Assembly: GCF_008122205.1 (NCBI RefSeq)
Contig: NZ_PHNJ01000004.1
Coordinates: 62,001 to 126,000 of the forward strand
Direction of reading: 5' to 3'
Source: Natronococcus pandeyae
GTDB taxonomy: Archaea > Halobacteriota > Halobacteria > Halobacteriales > Natrialbaceae
DNA: 64,000 nucleotides
Shown piece after piece: positions 43,943-52,682 of the stretch. Every line of letters starts with the position of its first letter. The first letter of the stretch is position 1. Below the pieces are notes generated by a model. That model did not search any database. It was not told the origin of the DNA and saw only the letters and a list, made by a program, of their open reading frames with translations. The position numbers were made by a program, and so were the translations under genes.

Positions 43943-44964
43943 CCTGTTACCTCCTGGATCGGTTCGCCCTCGAGCCGATCGGCCAGCGCCGGACAGACCT
44001 CGAAGAGGTCGCCCACGATGCCGTAGTCGGCGTGCTCGAAGATCGGTGCGTTCGGGTCGTCGTTGATCGCCACGACCGTGCCGCTCTTGTTCATCCCCTC
44101 CACGTGCTGGATCGCACCGCTGATGCCGACCGCGACGTACAGGTCGGGCCTGACGGTCTTGCCCGTCTGTCCGACCTGTCGGGCGCCGTCGACCCACCCC
44201 TCGTCGACCGCCGCGCGACTCGCCGCGAGTTCGGCGTCCAGGGCTTCGGCGAGTCGCCGTGCTGGCTCGAGGTCGCCCTCGACCCCGCGACCGACGGCGA
44301 CGATCCGCTCGGCCTCGGTGATGTCGGCGGTGTCGCCGACCTCGCGCTCGAGCACCTCGCTGATCGCGTCGGCTTCGTCGACGACGACGTCGACGCTCAC
44401 GACGTCCCCGTCGGCGACCCGCTCGGGGTCGGGGGCGGCTGCCTCAAAGACGCCCGGTCGGATCGTCGCCATCTGCGGGCGGTGCTCCTCGCAGAGGATC
44501 GTCGCGAGCACGTCGCCGCCGAACGCCGGGCGGCGAGCCTGCAGGATCCCCTCGTCGTCGACGTCGAGTTCAGTGACGTCGGCGGTGAGCCCGGCATGGG
44601 CGGGGACGGCGACTCGGCCCGCGAAGTCCCGGCCCGTGTGGGTGCCGCCGATCAACACGATCGAGGGTTTGCGCTCCTCGACCATCGCGCGGAACTGTTC
44701 GCCGTACGGGTCCGCCCGGTAGGGCTCGAAGACCGGGTCGTCGGCCACGAGGACCCGATCGGCGCCGCGGGCGAGCGCCTCGTCGGCCACCGTCTCGAGG
44801 CCCTCCCCGATCGCCAGCGCCACGAGGTCGTCGCCGGTCGTCTCGGTCAGCTTCGCCGCCTCCGCGAGCAACTCCCAGGAGACGGGCATGACTTCGCCGC
44901 CGTGCTCCTCGACGAACACCCAGACGTCCTCGTACTCGCCGACGTCGACCGCGTCATCGCTCAT
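43939..44964 (-). CDS. fixB: Electron transfer flavoprotein alpha subunit FixB/EtfA
   Basis: A 341-residue ETF alpha subunit, starting MSDDAVDVGEYEDVWVFVEE. The C-terminal FAD-binding domain has LYVAVGISGAIQHVEGM, SGTVVAINDDPNAPIFEHADYGIVGD, the standard ETF-alpha signature. It forms a heterodimer with FixA. The start at 44962-44964 overlaps the fixA stop, and the end overlaps fixC, as usual in this operon. Confidence 0.93.
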   Translation of the reverse strand: MSDDAVDVGEYEDVWVFVEEHGGEVMPVSWELLAEAAKLTETTGDDLVALAIGEGLETVADEALARGADRVLVADDPVFEPYRADPYGEQFRAMVEERKPSIVLIGGTHTGRDFAGRVAVPAHAGLTADVTELDVDDEGILQARRPAFGGDVLATILCEEHRPQMATIRPGVFEAAAPDPERVADGDVVSVDVVVDEADAISEVLEREVGDTADITEAERIVAVGRGVEGDLEPARRLAEALDAELAASRAAVDEGWVDGARQVGQTGKTVRPDLYVAVGISGAIQHVEGMNKSGTVVAINDDPNAPIFEHADYGIVGDLFEVCPALADRLEGEPIQEVTG

Positions 44965-45737
44965 GCTCTCACCTCCGCGATCGGCTCGAGCAAGCCGTCG
45001 ACCTCGTCGACCACCTCGCCCTTTCGCTCGACCGGATCGACGGTCTCCATCCGGCCGACCGAGGTCGGCGAGACGTCGAGTCCGACCTCGTCTTCGATTC
45101 CCAGCGCCTCGGCGTCCCAGACCGTCGGCTCGAAGTCGTTCTCGCCGTAGATCTTGCGGTGGAGGGGAGCCGGCCGGGGATCGAACTCGCCGAACGCGAC
45201 GGCGACGACGACCGGCAGCTCGGCGGCGACGAGTTCGTAACCTCCCTCGACGTCGCGTCTGGCGGCGAGTCGCCCCTCCTCGGGCCGGGCGTCGACCGCC
45301 TCGGCGTAGGTCAACTGCGCCCAGCCGTTGTGCGCCGCGATTCCCGGCGGCACCTGCCCCGTCGAGGAGTCTGTGGTCTCCTCGCCGCAGACGACGACGT
45401 CGGCCTCGAGCGCCTCGGCCGCGCGGGCGAGCGTGAGACTCGTCGGCCACGTGTCGCTGCCCGCGAAGGCCCGATCGGAGATCAGGACCGCGTCGTCACT
45501 GCCCATCGCGACGGCCTCCTCGAGGACGCTCGTCGCGTTCGGCGGCCCCATCGTCATCGCGATCACCTCGCCGCCGACCTGATCGCGGATCGTCAGGGCC
45601 GCCTCGAGCGCGTGCCGATCGGGCCCGTTCATCACTGCGGGTGCGCTCGCTCTGTCGAGCCGTCCCGTGTCGGGGTCGATACCGACCTCGTCGGCGTCGG
45701 GCACCTGTTTGACTCCGACAGCGATTGTCCATGTCAT
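44961..45737 (-). CDS. fixA: Electron transfer flavoprotein beta subunit FixA/EtfB
   Basis: A 258-residue ETF beta subunit, MTWTIAVGVKQVPDADEVGID onwards. MNGPDRHALEAALTIRDQ and CGEETTDSSTGQVPPGIA are family signatures. It is the first gene of the fixABCX operon on the minus strand. In haloarchaea this operon probably links oxidation of reduced carriers to the quinone pool, perhaps by flavin-based bifurcation, but the electron donor is not known. The ATG at 45735-45737 was preferred to the frame start at 45824. Confidence 0.93.
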   Translation of the reverse strand: MTWTIAVGVKQVPDADEVGIDPDTGRLDRASAPAVMNGPDRHALEAALTIRDQVGGEVIAMTMGPPNATSVLEEAVAMGSDDAVLISDRAFAGSDTWPTSLTLARAAEALEADVVVCGEETTDSSTGQVPPGIAAHNGWAQLTYAEAVDARPEEGRLAARRDVEGGYELVAAELPVVVAVAFGEFDPRPAPLHRKIYGENDFEPTVWDAEALGIEDEVGLDVSPTSVGRMETVDPVERKGEVVDEVDGLLEPIAEVRA

Positions 45738-45884
45738 ACTCTCATCACATGCGGCTATTGACGCGGCAGACAGGTGAGCTACTGCGATCCTTCTAATCGA
45801 ATGGGAACGACCTTCACACGTCAATACGATTATAACGAGGTCAGAGCCGCGCCGTCGCCCCGGGGCTGGCGCCGATGCGACGAC

Positions 45885-46901
45885 TCACGCGAACTGGCGG
45901 TCGGCGACGGAGCGGCGGTTCACGGCCCCGATGCGATCGATGACCGAGACCGCGAGCTCCCGAAACGGCGACCGCTCGAGCACACTCGCCCCTTCGGTCT
46001 CGCGAACGAACGGCTCGTCCGCTCGCTCGTCGCTTGCCGTCGGGAGCGTGCTCCGATCGAGCGGGACGGTTCCGAGGTGTGGACAGTCGAGTGCAGCGGG
46101 ACGCCTGGCAGGCTCGTCGCCGTCGGACTCGCCGGTGTCGACGGTTTCGACCGCGCCGATTACCGCCGCCCCGAGCGCGTTCAGTTCCTGAACGGCCGTC
46201 CGGGGGAGCGAGGAGTCGGTCGCGACCGGTGAGACCGCTATTGCCCCGTCGATCGGGATCTGCTCGGCGACGGCCGCCGTGCTCCGGCCGGTCCCCCGCG
46301 GGAGGCGGACGAGCAGGTAATCGAGCGATCCCCACTCGAGCGACTCGACGACGGCCGGGAGGACGAGTTCGAGGACCACCGCCCCCTTCAGCAGCGCGTC
46401 GCCGGTCGGAACGGCGGGTTCGAGTCGAACGACCGAAATCCCCTCGACGGCGGGCGGTTCGATCGGGTCGACCGAGAGGTCGGGCCTGGCGACGCGCTCG
46501 AGCCACGTCTTCCGATCGGCGTCGAGGCCGACGTCGAACACGCCCACGCGAGCGCCGATCGACGCGAGTGCCGCGGCCAGGTTCGCCGTGAGGAGCGACG
46601 TTTCGGCGTCGGGTTCGGCCGTTCCGATTGCGATCGTGTTTTTCACGTCGGGGAAGACGCCGCCGGTGCTCGTATCAGCGTAGACTCGAGGCTCGAGGCC
46701 GATCCCTTGACAGAGCGCACGGATCTCGTCACACATGGTCCACTCCGCCGGCGACAGCGGAGCGTTGAACGCCAGCGAGACGGTGGCGACGCCGTCGTCG
46801 ACGCGGACGTCCGTCATGAGGCCCAGTGAAACGATATCTGTGCCCAACTCCGGATCCTCGACCTGGCGAAGTCGATCCTGCAAGTGACGTGTCGTATCCA
46901 T
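45885..46901 (-). CDS. Mrp/NBP35-like protein with degenerate P-loop
   Basis: A 338-residue protein with an N-terminal MIP18/DUF59-like domain (LQDRLRQVEDPELGTDIVSLGL, to about 90) and a Mrp-type ATPase domain. The Walker A position reads KNTIAIGTAEPDAETSLLTANLAAALA in place of the usual GKGGVGKS; the DLPPGTGD switch reads VRLPRGTGRST. The nucleotide-binding residues therefore seem lost, so it may be a non-catalytic relative of the iron-sulfur carrier Mrp/ApbC. It follows the fixABCX genes at 148 bases distance, in the same direction, and might help its iron-sulfur proteins mature, which is only an inference from position. Confidence 0.78.
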   Translation of the reverse strand: MDTTRHLQDRLRQVEDPELGTDIVSLGLMTDVRVDDGVATVSLAFNAPLSPAEWTMCDEIRALCQGIGLEPRVYADTSTGGVFPDVKNTIAIGTAEPDAETSLLTANLAAALASIGARVGVFDVGLDADRKTWLERVARPDLSVDPIEPPAVEGISVVRLEPAVPTGDALLKGAVVLELVLPAVVESLEWGSLDYLLVRLPRGTGRSTAAVAEQIPIDGAIAVSPVATDSSLPRTAVQELNALGAAVIGAVETVDTGESDGDEPARRPAALDCPHLGTVPLDRSTLPTASDERADEPFVRETEGASVLERSPFRELAVSVIDRIGAVNRRSVADRQFA

Positions 46902-47034
46902 TCTCTCACCAGGGTCTCCCCTCTCGCGTGGAGATTGTCACGAGACGCCGAAAGCGACGCCCACGATTCCCAGGATATGAAACGCGGCGTGAACACGTTC
47001 AGACCGTCCCCACAGAGTAAGAATCTGCTTCCGG

Positions 47035-47039
47035 TTATA
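47035..47039 (+). promoter_or_regulatory. TATA-like box of the first DmsR-like regulator
   Basis: TTATA lies 27-31 bases before the ATG at 47066, supporting a leaderless start there rather than at GTG 47045 or ATG 47051. Confidence 0.4.
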
Positions 47040-47065
47040 CCGACGTGGCCATGGGAGTAACACGT

Positions 47066-47689
47066 ATGTCAGTCACATCCGCCCAGCAACCGGCAGGGAG
47101 TCCGGAACGGTCGCCGCTCCGGGTGACCCTCGAGGTCGAACCCGCCGGAACGGCCGACTGCCGGGTCGTGTCGGAGGCGCCGGACGCCGCGTCGGTCACG
47201 CAGAGTCTCACCGGTGGCGGGGACTGTCACAGCGAAGTCACGGTCGTCGACGACGGCGAGTACGAGCGGTCCTACGTGTCGTCACAGACCACGACGGCCT
47301 GTGTCTGTGGAACCGTCAGCCAGTACGACTGCGTGTTCGACGTCACCGGCGTCAAAAACGGCTCACTCGTCGTCTCGATCGTCGTCGAGGACCGGGCGCT
47401 GCTCAGCGAGATCGTCTCGGCGCTCGAAGAAACCGGTGCGACGGTCCGACTGCGACGCCTATCATATCAGTCGGACGACAAGAACCCGACGCTCGAGATC
47501 GACGCGGCCGATATCACGGCCAAACAGCGCGAGGCCGTGGAATTGGCGATTGAGCTCGGCTACTACGACCGACCGCGGAACGCGACGCTGACCGATCTGG
47601 CGGAGTCGCTCGGCATCTCGAAGTCGGCGGTCTCCCAGCGGCTCAACGCCGTGGAATTAACCCTGATACGCTCCTTTGTGACGAACTGA
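47066..47689 (+). CDS. Cys-rich HTH_10 regulator (DmsR-like), copy 1
   Basis: A 207-residue regulator starting MSVTSAQQPAGSPERS. The N-terminal half has a cysteine cluster (CRVV, CHSE, ACVCGTVSQYDC) and an ACT-like stretch (VVEDRALLSEIVSALEETGATVRLRR); the C-terminal half is an HTH_10 domain (ITAKQREAVELAIELGYYD, SLGISKSAVSQRLNAVE). The close neighbour at 47790-48446 has the same plan. Metal or redox sensing through the cysteines is plausible and they probably control the respiratory genes downstream, as DmsR does in Haloferax, but neither is shown. Confidence 0.87.
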   Translation: MSVTSAQQPAGSPERSPLRVTLEVEPAGTADCRVVSEAPDAASVTQSLTGGGDCHSEVTVVDDGEYERSYVSSQTTTACVCGTVSQYDCVFDVTGVKNGSLVVSIVVEDRALLSEIVSALEETGATVRLRRLSYQSDDKNPTLEIDAADITAKQREAVELAIELGYYDRPRNATLTDLAESLGISKSAVSQRLNAVELTLIRSFVTN

Positions 47690-47754
47690 CCGGGACGCGA
47701 CGCTCGGCGCGCTCGCGGCGAAGCGACGTTCCCGGACCGTGGCAGTTAGCTATT

Positions 47755-47765
47755 CTTTTTATATG
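47755..47765 (+). promoter_or_regulatory. TATA box of the second DmsR-like regulator
   Basis: CTTTTTATATG is centred about 29 bases before the ATG at 47790. Confidence 0.5.
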
Positions 47766-47789
47766 GACCCCTCCCGTTTGCGTATCACG

Positions 47790-48446
47790 ATGTTGCAAGA
47801 AGGTGTGGCGAACGACGAACGAATCGGGGGGCATTTTCAAGCGATATTCACGATCGAACCGCATCCCGAAGCCGACTGCACGCTGCTCGCGTCCGGTTCA
47901 CGGGGGGAGGACGTGAGTCAGAACATCGTCTGTCAGGGGGACGACTGCGACGGCTGCGAGTGTCGATCGACGGTGCAACTCGAGGGCGACGCCGGCGTAC
48001 GATTCGTCGGCGGACCCGTTCACGACCGGTGTATCTGTCCGGTCTTTCGATCCCACGAGTATGTCGCGTCGATCGAGCGTGTCGAGCACGGATCGCTCGA
48101 GGTCGAACTCACGGTCCTCGACCGCGCAACGCTCGAGACGATCGTGGACGGGTTGCGGGCGACCGGAGCGACGGTCCGACTGCGACGGATCACCGCCCCG
48201 TGCGGAGAAAGCGAGGAATCATGGATCGAAATCGAGGCCAGCGGTATCACGGCTAAACAGCGCGAGGCCGTCCTCATCGCCGTCGAAGAGGGATACTACG
48301 AAACGCCGCGGCGGGCCGATCTCGAGGATTTGGCCGACGCGCTCGACGTCTCGAAGTCGGCGGTCTCCCAGCGGCTCTCGGCGGTCGAATCGAACCTGAT
48401 CACGTCGCTGTTCGAACGGGAGTCCGGGATGGCATTCGCTCGGTGA
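47790..48446 (+). CDS. Cys-rich HTH_10 regulator (DmsR-like), copy 2
   Basis: A 218-residue relative of the preceding gene, starting MLQEGVANDERIGGHF. The N-terminal half carries CQGDDCDGCEC and CICPVF, and the C-terminal half an HTH_10 domain (ITAKQREAVLIAVEEGYYE, LDVSKSAVSQRLSAVE). Start chosen by the TATA box at 47755-47765, which makes the ATG at 47790 leaderless; the GTG at 47739 is too early. The two regulators are probably an old tandem duplication, each now with its own promoter. Confidence 0.88.
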   Translation: MLQEGVANDERIGGHFQAIFTIEPHPEADCTLLASGSRGEDVSQNIVCQGDDCDGCECRSTVQLEGDAGVRFVGGPVHDRCICPVFRSHEYVASIERVEHGSLEVELTVLDRATLETIVDGLRATGATVRLRRITAPCGESEESWIEIEASGITAKQREAVLIAVEEGYYETPRRADLEDLADALDVSKSAVSQRLSAVESNLITSLFERESGMAFAR

Positions 48447-48493
48447 GTCCGCGAGCCAAGCCGAGTCGAATCGGTCGCTCAGGCACCATCCGC

Positions 48494-49144
48494 TCACACA
48501 CTGTCACCGGAGGACGCAGGCGAGCGCCCACCGGCTGTGGACGACGGCTGCCCCGCCCAGAAGCCGAGCGTGAACGCCGCAACGAACGTCGCCGGACCGA
48601 GATACGGCACTCCGATCGGGGCGCCGGTCAGTAAGAAGTGACCCTCGAGCACCGGCTCGAGGAGGGCGCCCGACCGCCACTCGAGGAGTACGAATCCGGT
48701 CGGGACGACCGGAACGGCGAGCGCGAGTCGGATGAGCGCACGACGCCGCGTCGCGGTGGCACAGCCGGCGACGAACGTCGCGACGAGAAGCGACGCGACG
48801 AAGGCCTGGCGGTACTCGTATCCGTTGATCGCCGCGCCGTCGGTTCCGATCGTCATCGCGAGTATGCGGGCGTAGAGCGGGACGGCGACGATCGTCCCGA
48901 CGGCGAGGGCGACGAGCTGGCGACGCGAGGGTGGCCACCGCGGTGCTCGAAGCGCAAACAGCCCGGCGGCGATCGCGAGCAGCCCGAACGCGGAAAGCAT
49001 CGCGTGAAACAGGGGGAGAAATCCCCAGCCGGTCCCCGGGTAGATCGTGACCGCGCCCAGCCAGGCCGGGTTCGCGAGTGATACCGACCCTGCCGCGACG
49101 AGCGCGAGTCCGATCGCGCGGTCGGCGTCGACGCGCCTTTTCAT
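48494..49144 (-). CDS. Membrane protein of the dms-like cluster
   Basis: A 216-residue protein with about six hydrophobic segments (for example AIGLALVAAGSVSLANPAWL, LLAIAAGLFALRA, LVALAVGTIVAVPLYARIL). I do not recognise a named family. The start MKRRVDADRA at 49142-49144 overlaps the stop of the gene upstream (ATGA), so the two are cotranscribed with the ethylbenzene-dehydrogenase-type gene on the same strand. It may be a membrane partner or assembly factor of the respiratory complex. Confidence 0.72.
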   Translation of the reverse strand: MKRRVDADRAIGLALVAAGSVSLANPAWLGAVTIYPGTGWGFLPLFHAMLSAFGLLAIAAGLFALRAPRWPPSRRQLVALAVGTIVAVPLYARILAMTIGTDGAAINGYEYRQAFVASLLVATFVAGCATATRRRALIRLALAVPVVPTGFVLLEWRSGALLEPVLEGHFLLTGAPIGVPYLGPATFVAAFTLGFWAGQPSSTAGGRSPASSGDSV

Positions 49145-49593
49145 GAGTTGGCTCTCGGAGAGTCGCATCGAGACGACGGCCCGTCGTTCGTTTGCTCGCC
49201 TTGCTCCGCCTCCGGCTCCTTGCTGGCGCTACTGGCCGCGGTATCCAGCTCGAACAGTTCGAGCATCGCGGCGACCGTCTCGGCGTCGACGTCGTCGTCC
49301 CGACAGAGCGCCGCCGCCGGCTCCACCAGGAGCCGGCCCGTGATCCTCGTCGCGACGGCCTCGACGATCCGCTCCTGTTCGGCGGACAGTTCACCGTCGT
49401 CACCGAGTTCCCGTCTGGCCCGGTCGACCGCCGCCCGCCTCGTTTCGGCGGCGAACCGTCGCAGCCGTTCGAGCGCCAGCGCTCGGCGACAGTCCGCGCA
49501 CATCGAATCACACCGTCCGTCGCGGCCGTCCCGCGGTGTCGTCGCTTGCGATCCGGACGGCTCGCACTCGAGTCGCTCGATCGGGATCGTCAT
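49141..49593 (-). CDS. Glutamyl-tRNA-reductase dimerisation-domain-like protein
   Basis: A 150-residue protein. Residues about 40-120 (LRRFAAETRRAAVDRARRE, ELSAEQERIVEAVATRITGRLL, EPAAAL... AAMLELFELD) read like the C-terminal dimerisation domain of glutamyl-tRNA reductase, but the catalytic and NADPH-binding domains are absent. The N-terminus has two close cysteines and a further CADC pair (CDSMCADC). It overlaps the membrane-protein gene by four bases and ends seven bases from the start region of the haem-protein gene, so it is part of this respiratory operon. A structural or haem-related role is possible but unproven. Confidence 0.65.
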   Translation of the reverse strand: MTIPIERLECEPSGSQATTPRDGRDGRCDSMCADCRRALALERLRRFAAETRRAAVDRARRELGDDGELSAEQERIVEAVATRITGRLLVEPAAALCRDDDVDAETVAAMLELFELDTAASSASKEPEAEQGEQTNDGPSSRCDSPRANS

Positions 49594-49599
49594 CGTCGA

Positions 49600-51174
49600 T
49601 CACCGGCGCGGATCTTCGCCGATCTCCTTCCCTAGGACCATCGCGGCCATCCGGCGGGGGTTCTCGTGGACGTCCCAGATCGACATCTCGTTGTTCCGGG
49701 TCGGGATGTAGCCGCGGTGCTCCTTGCTGGTGAGCCACGTCCAGTCGACCATTCCCGGGTAGATCAGCGGGATCGTGTACTCCTCGATCTCGTCCCAGTC
49801 CGGTTCGCCCTCGATTTGGATCGCGTGAAAGTCGGCGTCCGTTCCGCGACCGAGTCCCATCTTGTAGGGATAGGCGACCCAGTGCCAGCGCGCGTTGTAG
49901 CCGTGGTGGATGGCGGGCATCCAGTCGTAGACCTCGCCCGGCTCGAGCTGTTTCGTATCCTCCGGGTGATCGGTCTCCAGATCACGCCACATTTCGACGG
50001 TCCACTCGCCCGCGTCGTCGTCGTGGATACCGCGGGCTCGCCAGTCGGCGGCGCTGCCCTCCGGTTCCTGGAGCGGCCGCCGCGGAATCGCCGCCCCCTC
50101 CTGCTCGGCCACCTCGGGGTCGAACTCGACCATCCAGTCCTCGTGGAGGTAGTACGGCTCGTACTCGCCCAGCCACTCGTCGCTCTCCGAGTAGAAGAGG
50201 TCCTGGCGGTAGTCGGCTTCTCGGAGTCGCTCGATGTCGAGTGCGCCGTCCTCGACGATCTCGGGGTCGAACATGTACTCCGGGCCGTCCGCTTCGTCCC
50301 AGTCTTGCGTCCCGAACGTGTTGTCGCCCTCGTCGCCGTGGCGGTAGTCGAGAATGTGGTGGTCGGTACCGTACTCCATCGGGTTGCTCCGGTGAGCTCG
50401 GAACATCGGCAGGTCGACGAAGACGCCGTCTTCTTTCAACTCATCGAGTTCCTCCTGGGGCCTGACGGCGTCCCACGGCGTGCTCTCCCACCACTCGCCC
50501 TCGCGCGACTGCGGAAGGTACTTCCGGATGTCGTTACGTCCGAGTCCGTCGTCGCCGAAGTGGGGGTCGCTCTCGACTTCCTCGGCGCTCGCTTCTCCGG
50601 GGAGGCTTCGCGTCCCCATGTGGACCGTCATCCACCCGCCGAAGTTCTCGAATCCCTCGACGGAGCCGTCGTCCAGCAGGAACGTGACGCGGTCCTCGTA
50701 GAACCCCCTGTGATCGGGGTGATCACCGTCGGCGACCCACGGATCCGGACTCAGGTACTGGGTCCACTCCCCGTCCTCGTAGACGATGTAGTCGTGGAGC
50801 CAGCCGCCGCGATCCGGTTGCTCCCAGTTGAACCGGAAGAAGAACTGCTCGCTGTTGAACGCCATCTTGACGTTCAGGTTCTTGATGATCTGTTTCGGGA
50901 CCCAGTCCAGTTTGAAGTTCTCGATTTCGGCGTAGTCGATCCCGTCCTCGTCGGCGGCCGCCCGGTCCGGGTCGTCGCTGAAGAGTCCGAGACAGCCCGC
51001 GTTCGCTCCCATCACTGCCGTCGCACCCATCGCTTTCAGGAACCGTCGCCGGAGCGGTTTCGGGGTTCCGCCGGGAAGCGTCGGTTTCCCGTCCAGCACC
51101 GTCCCCGCTTCGTCTGCCGGAACGTCGACCCTGTCGTCGTCCGCCCCGTCCGACTGATTACGGTCTGTCGTCAT
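49600..51174 (-). CDS. Ethylbenzene-dehydrogenase-type haem-binding lipoprotein (DmsE-like)
   Basis: A 524-residue protein with a Tat signal (RRRFLKAMGATAVMG) and lipobox ANAGC, and a mature domain of the EB_dh family that binds one b-type haem and shuttles electrons in ethylbenzene, dimethylsulfide and related dehydrogenases. FNSEQFFFRFNWEQ, GGWMTVHMGTRSLPG and WLTSKEHRGYIPTRNNEMSIWD are characteristic segments. In Haloferax dms operons a similar protein is called DmsE. It is divergent from the Fe-S gene at 51372. Function as an electron-transfer subunit is likely, the substrate of the system is not known. Confidence 0.85.
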   Translation of the reverse strand: MTTDRNQSDGADDDRVDVPADEAGTVLDGKPTLPGGTPKPLRRRFLKAMGATAVMGANAGCLGLFSDDPDRAAADEDGIDYAEIENFKLDWVPKQIIKNLNVKMAFNSEQFFFRFNWEQPDRGGWLHDYIVYEDGEWTQYLSPDPWVADGDHPDHRGFYEDRVTFLLDDGSVEGFENFGGWMTVHMGTRSLPGEASAEEVESDPHFGDDGLGRNDIRKYLPQSREGEWWESTPWDAVRPQEELDELKEDGVFVDLPMFRAHRSNPMEYGTDHHILDYRHGDEGDNTFGTQDWDEADGPEYMFDPEIVEDGALDIERLREADYRQDLFYSESDEWLGEYEPYYLHEDWMVEFDPEVAEQEGAAIPRRPLQEPEGSAADWRARGIHDDDAGEWTVEMWRDLETDHPEDTKQLEPGEVYDWMPAIHHGYNARWHWVAYPYKMGLGRGTDADFHAIQIEGEPDWDEIEEYTIPLIYPGMVDWTWLTSKEHRGYIPTRNNEMSIWDVHENPRRMAAMVLGKEIGEDPRR

Positions 51175-51371
51175 ACTCGAGCGTTCTCACCCGTCGGGGA
51201 TTCGAATTGTTCTGGAGTATACAGCGATTTTTAAGCTCCTGGGTTTTATTCTCCGGGACAACTCGGATATTATCTCTCGGGTTTTCGCTCGAGCACTTAA
51301 ACTACTGTACATTCCACAAGCAGTCCTACCCGGTGGCCTGCTCGAGTATCACCTATGAGGAGGGTATCCAG

Positions 51372-52682
51372 ATGAGTTCGGGCAGTGATCCGCCGCGTCG
51401 CAGCGGTACGAACGGCGATGAGACGGCGGGATCGGGCCTCGAGGCGGGCGGTGACGCCGACGCGGAGGCGGTGGGGTCGGAGATGCCCGATCTCGGCGAC
51501 CAGTGGACGGTCGACGACCTCGACGAGGACTGGGAGCGCCGAGCAGTCGAGATGCTCGAGGACGTCGACTTCGACACGGAACTCGGCGTCGAACTCTCGC
51601 GGGACGCGTTGCGACTCGCGCAGGGCGAACTCACGAGAGCCGAGTTCAACGAGAAACATCACGACGACGTTTACGAGGAGTTCGGCGTCGACGAGCGCCC
51701 GACGACCGAGGCCGGCGGCATCGAGTACGAGTCTTCGACTCGAACGGCGACCTCGAGCGCAGACGGGTCCCCCCTCCCGAGCGTTCCCGAAACCGACTCG
51801 AGGCCGGTCCCCTCGCGTCGAGGAATCCTCAAGTCGGCTGGTGCGGCGGCCGCGGTCGGGATGACGGCGGGACTCGCAGGCTGTCTCGACGGCGCCGCGC
51901 AGTCGACTACCGCGGACGCAACTAGCGGCGAGGACGGCAACGACGTCCAGCTGGGGATGGCGATCGACATGAATCACTGTATCGCCTGCCTGAAGTGCGT
52001 CGAAGCCTGTAAGCAGGAGAACGACACGGATCGGGGAACGCACTGGATGCACGTCTTCCGGTACGAGGAAGACGAGTTCGGCGACGTGACGGAAGAGTAC
52101 ATGCCGCGGCCGTGCCAGCACTGCTCGGAGCCGTCCTGTACGTACGTTTGCCCGACCCAGGCCCGGCACAAGCGGTCCAAAGACGGCCTCGTGCTCACGG
52201 ATTACGACACCTGCATCGGCTGCAAGTACTGCGAGGTCGCGTGCCCGTATGGCGTCAACTTCCTCGGGAAGGGCGAGCCGACCGACAAGTCGCCCGGGTT
52301 TACCGGCTCGGCGACCGACGAGCGCGGCGAGACCGTCGGCGGGCCGCCGCCGACGGGCGTCATGGGCAAGTGTACGTTCTGCGTCCACCGCCAGGACGAC
52401 TCCGCACAGCGCGGCACCACCGCCTGCGAGGACGACTGTCCGGTCGACGCGATCCACTTCGGGGACATGAACGATCCGGAGAGCGATCCTCGAGCGTACC
52501 TCCGGGAGAACGACGAGGAGTCGCGGTTCAGCCTGCTCGACCAGCAGGGAACCGAGCCGAACGTCGTCTATCTCGGTACCGAACCCACGAAAGACGCCGA
52601 ACCGGTCGACGGGCCCTACACTTACGAGGATCTCGATATGGAGACGCTCGCAGAGTCCCAGAACGGAGGTGACGGCGAGTGA
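51372..52682 (+). CDS. Four-cluster Fe-S subunit, DmsB/PsrB-like, with internal Tat motif
   Basis: A 436-residue protein with four cysteine groups for [4Fe-4S] clusters: CIACLKCVEAC, CQHCSEPSCTYVCP, CIGCKYCEVACP and CTFC...CEDDCP. It should pass electrons between a catalytic subunit and the NrfD anchor. A twin-arginine motif (SRRGILK, R149-R150) with a hydrophobic stretch and lipobox-like AGLAGC lies inside the protein after a 145-residue acidic N-terminal domain. The ATG at 51372 is preferred to 51207, which would add a non-acidic stretch. The stop overlaps the NrfD start. Confidence 0.88.
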   Translation: MSSGSDPPRRSGTNGDETAGSGLEAGGDADAEAVGSEMPDLGDQWTVDDLDEDWERRAVEMLEDVDFDTELGVELSRDALRLAQGELTRAEFNEKHHDDVYEEFGVDERPTTEAGGIEYESSTRTATSSADGSPLPSVPETDSRPVPSRRGILKSAGAAAAVGMTAGLAGCLDGAAQSTTADATSGEDGNDVQLGMAIDMNHCIACLKCVEACKQENDTDRGTHWMHVFRYEEDEFGDVTEEYMPRPCQHCSEPSCTYVCPTQARHKRSKDGLVLTDYDTCIGCKYCEVACPYGVNFLGKGEPTDKSPGFTGSATDERGETVGGPPPTGVMGKCTFCVHRQDDSAQRGTTACEDDCPVDAIHFGDMNDPESDPRAYLRENDEESRFSLLDQQGTEPNVVYLGTEPTKDAEPVDGPYTYEDLDMETLAESQNGGDGE

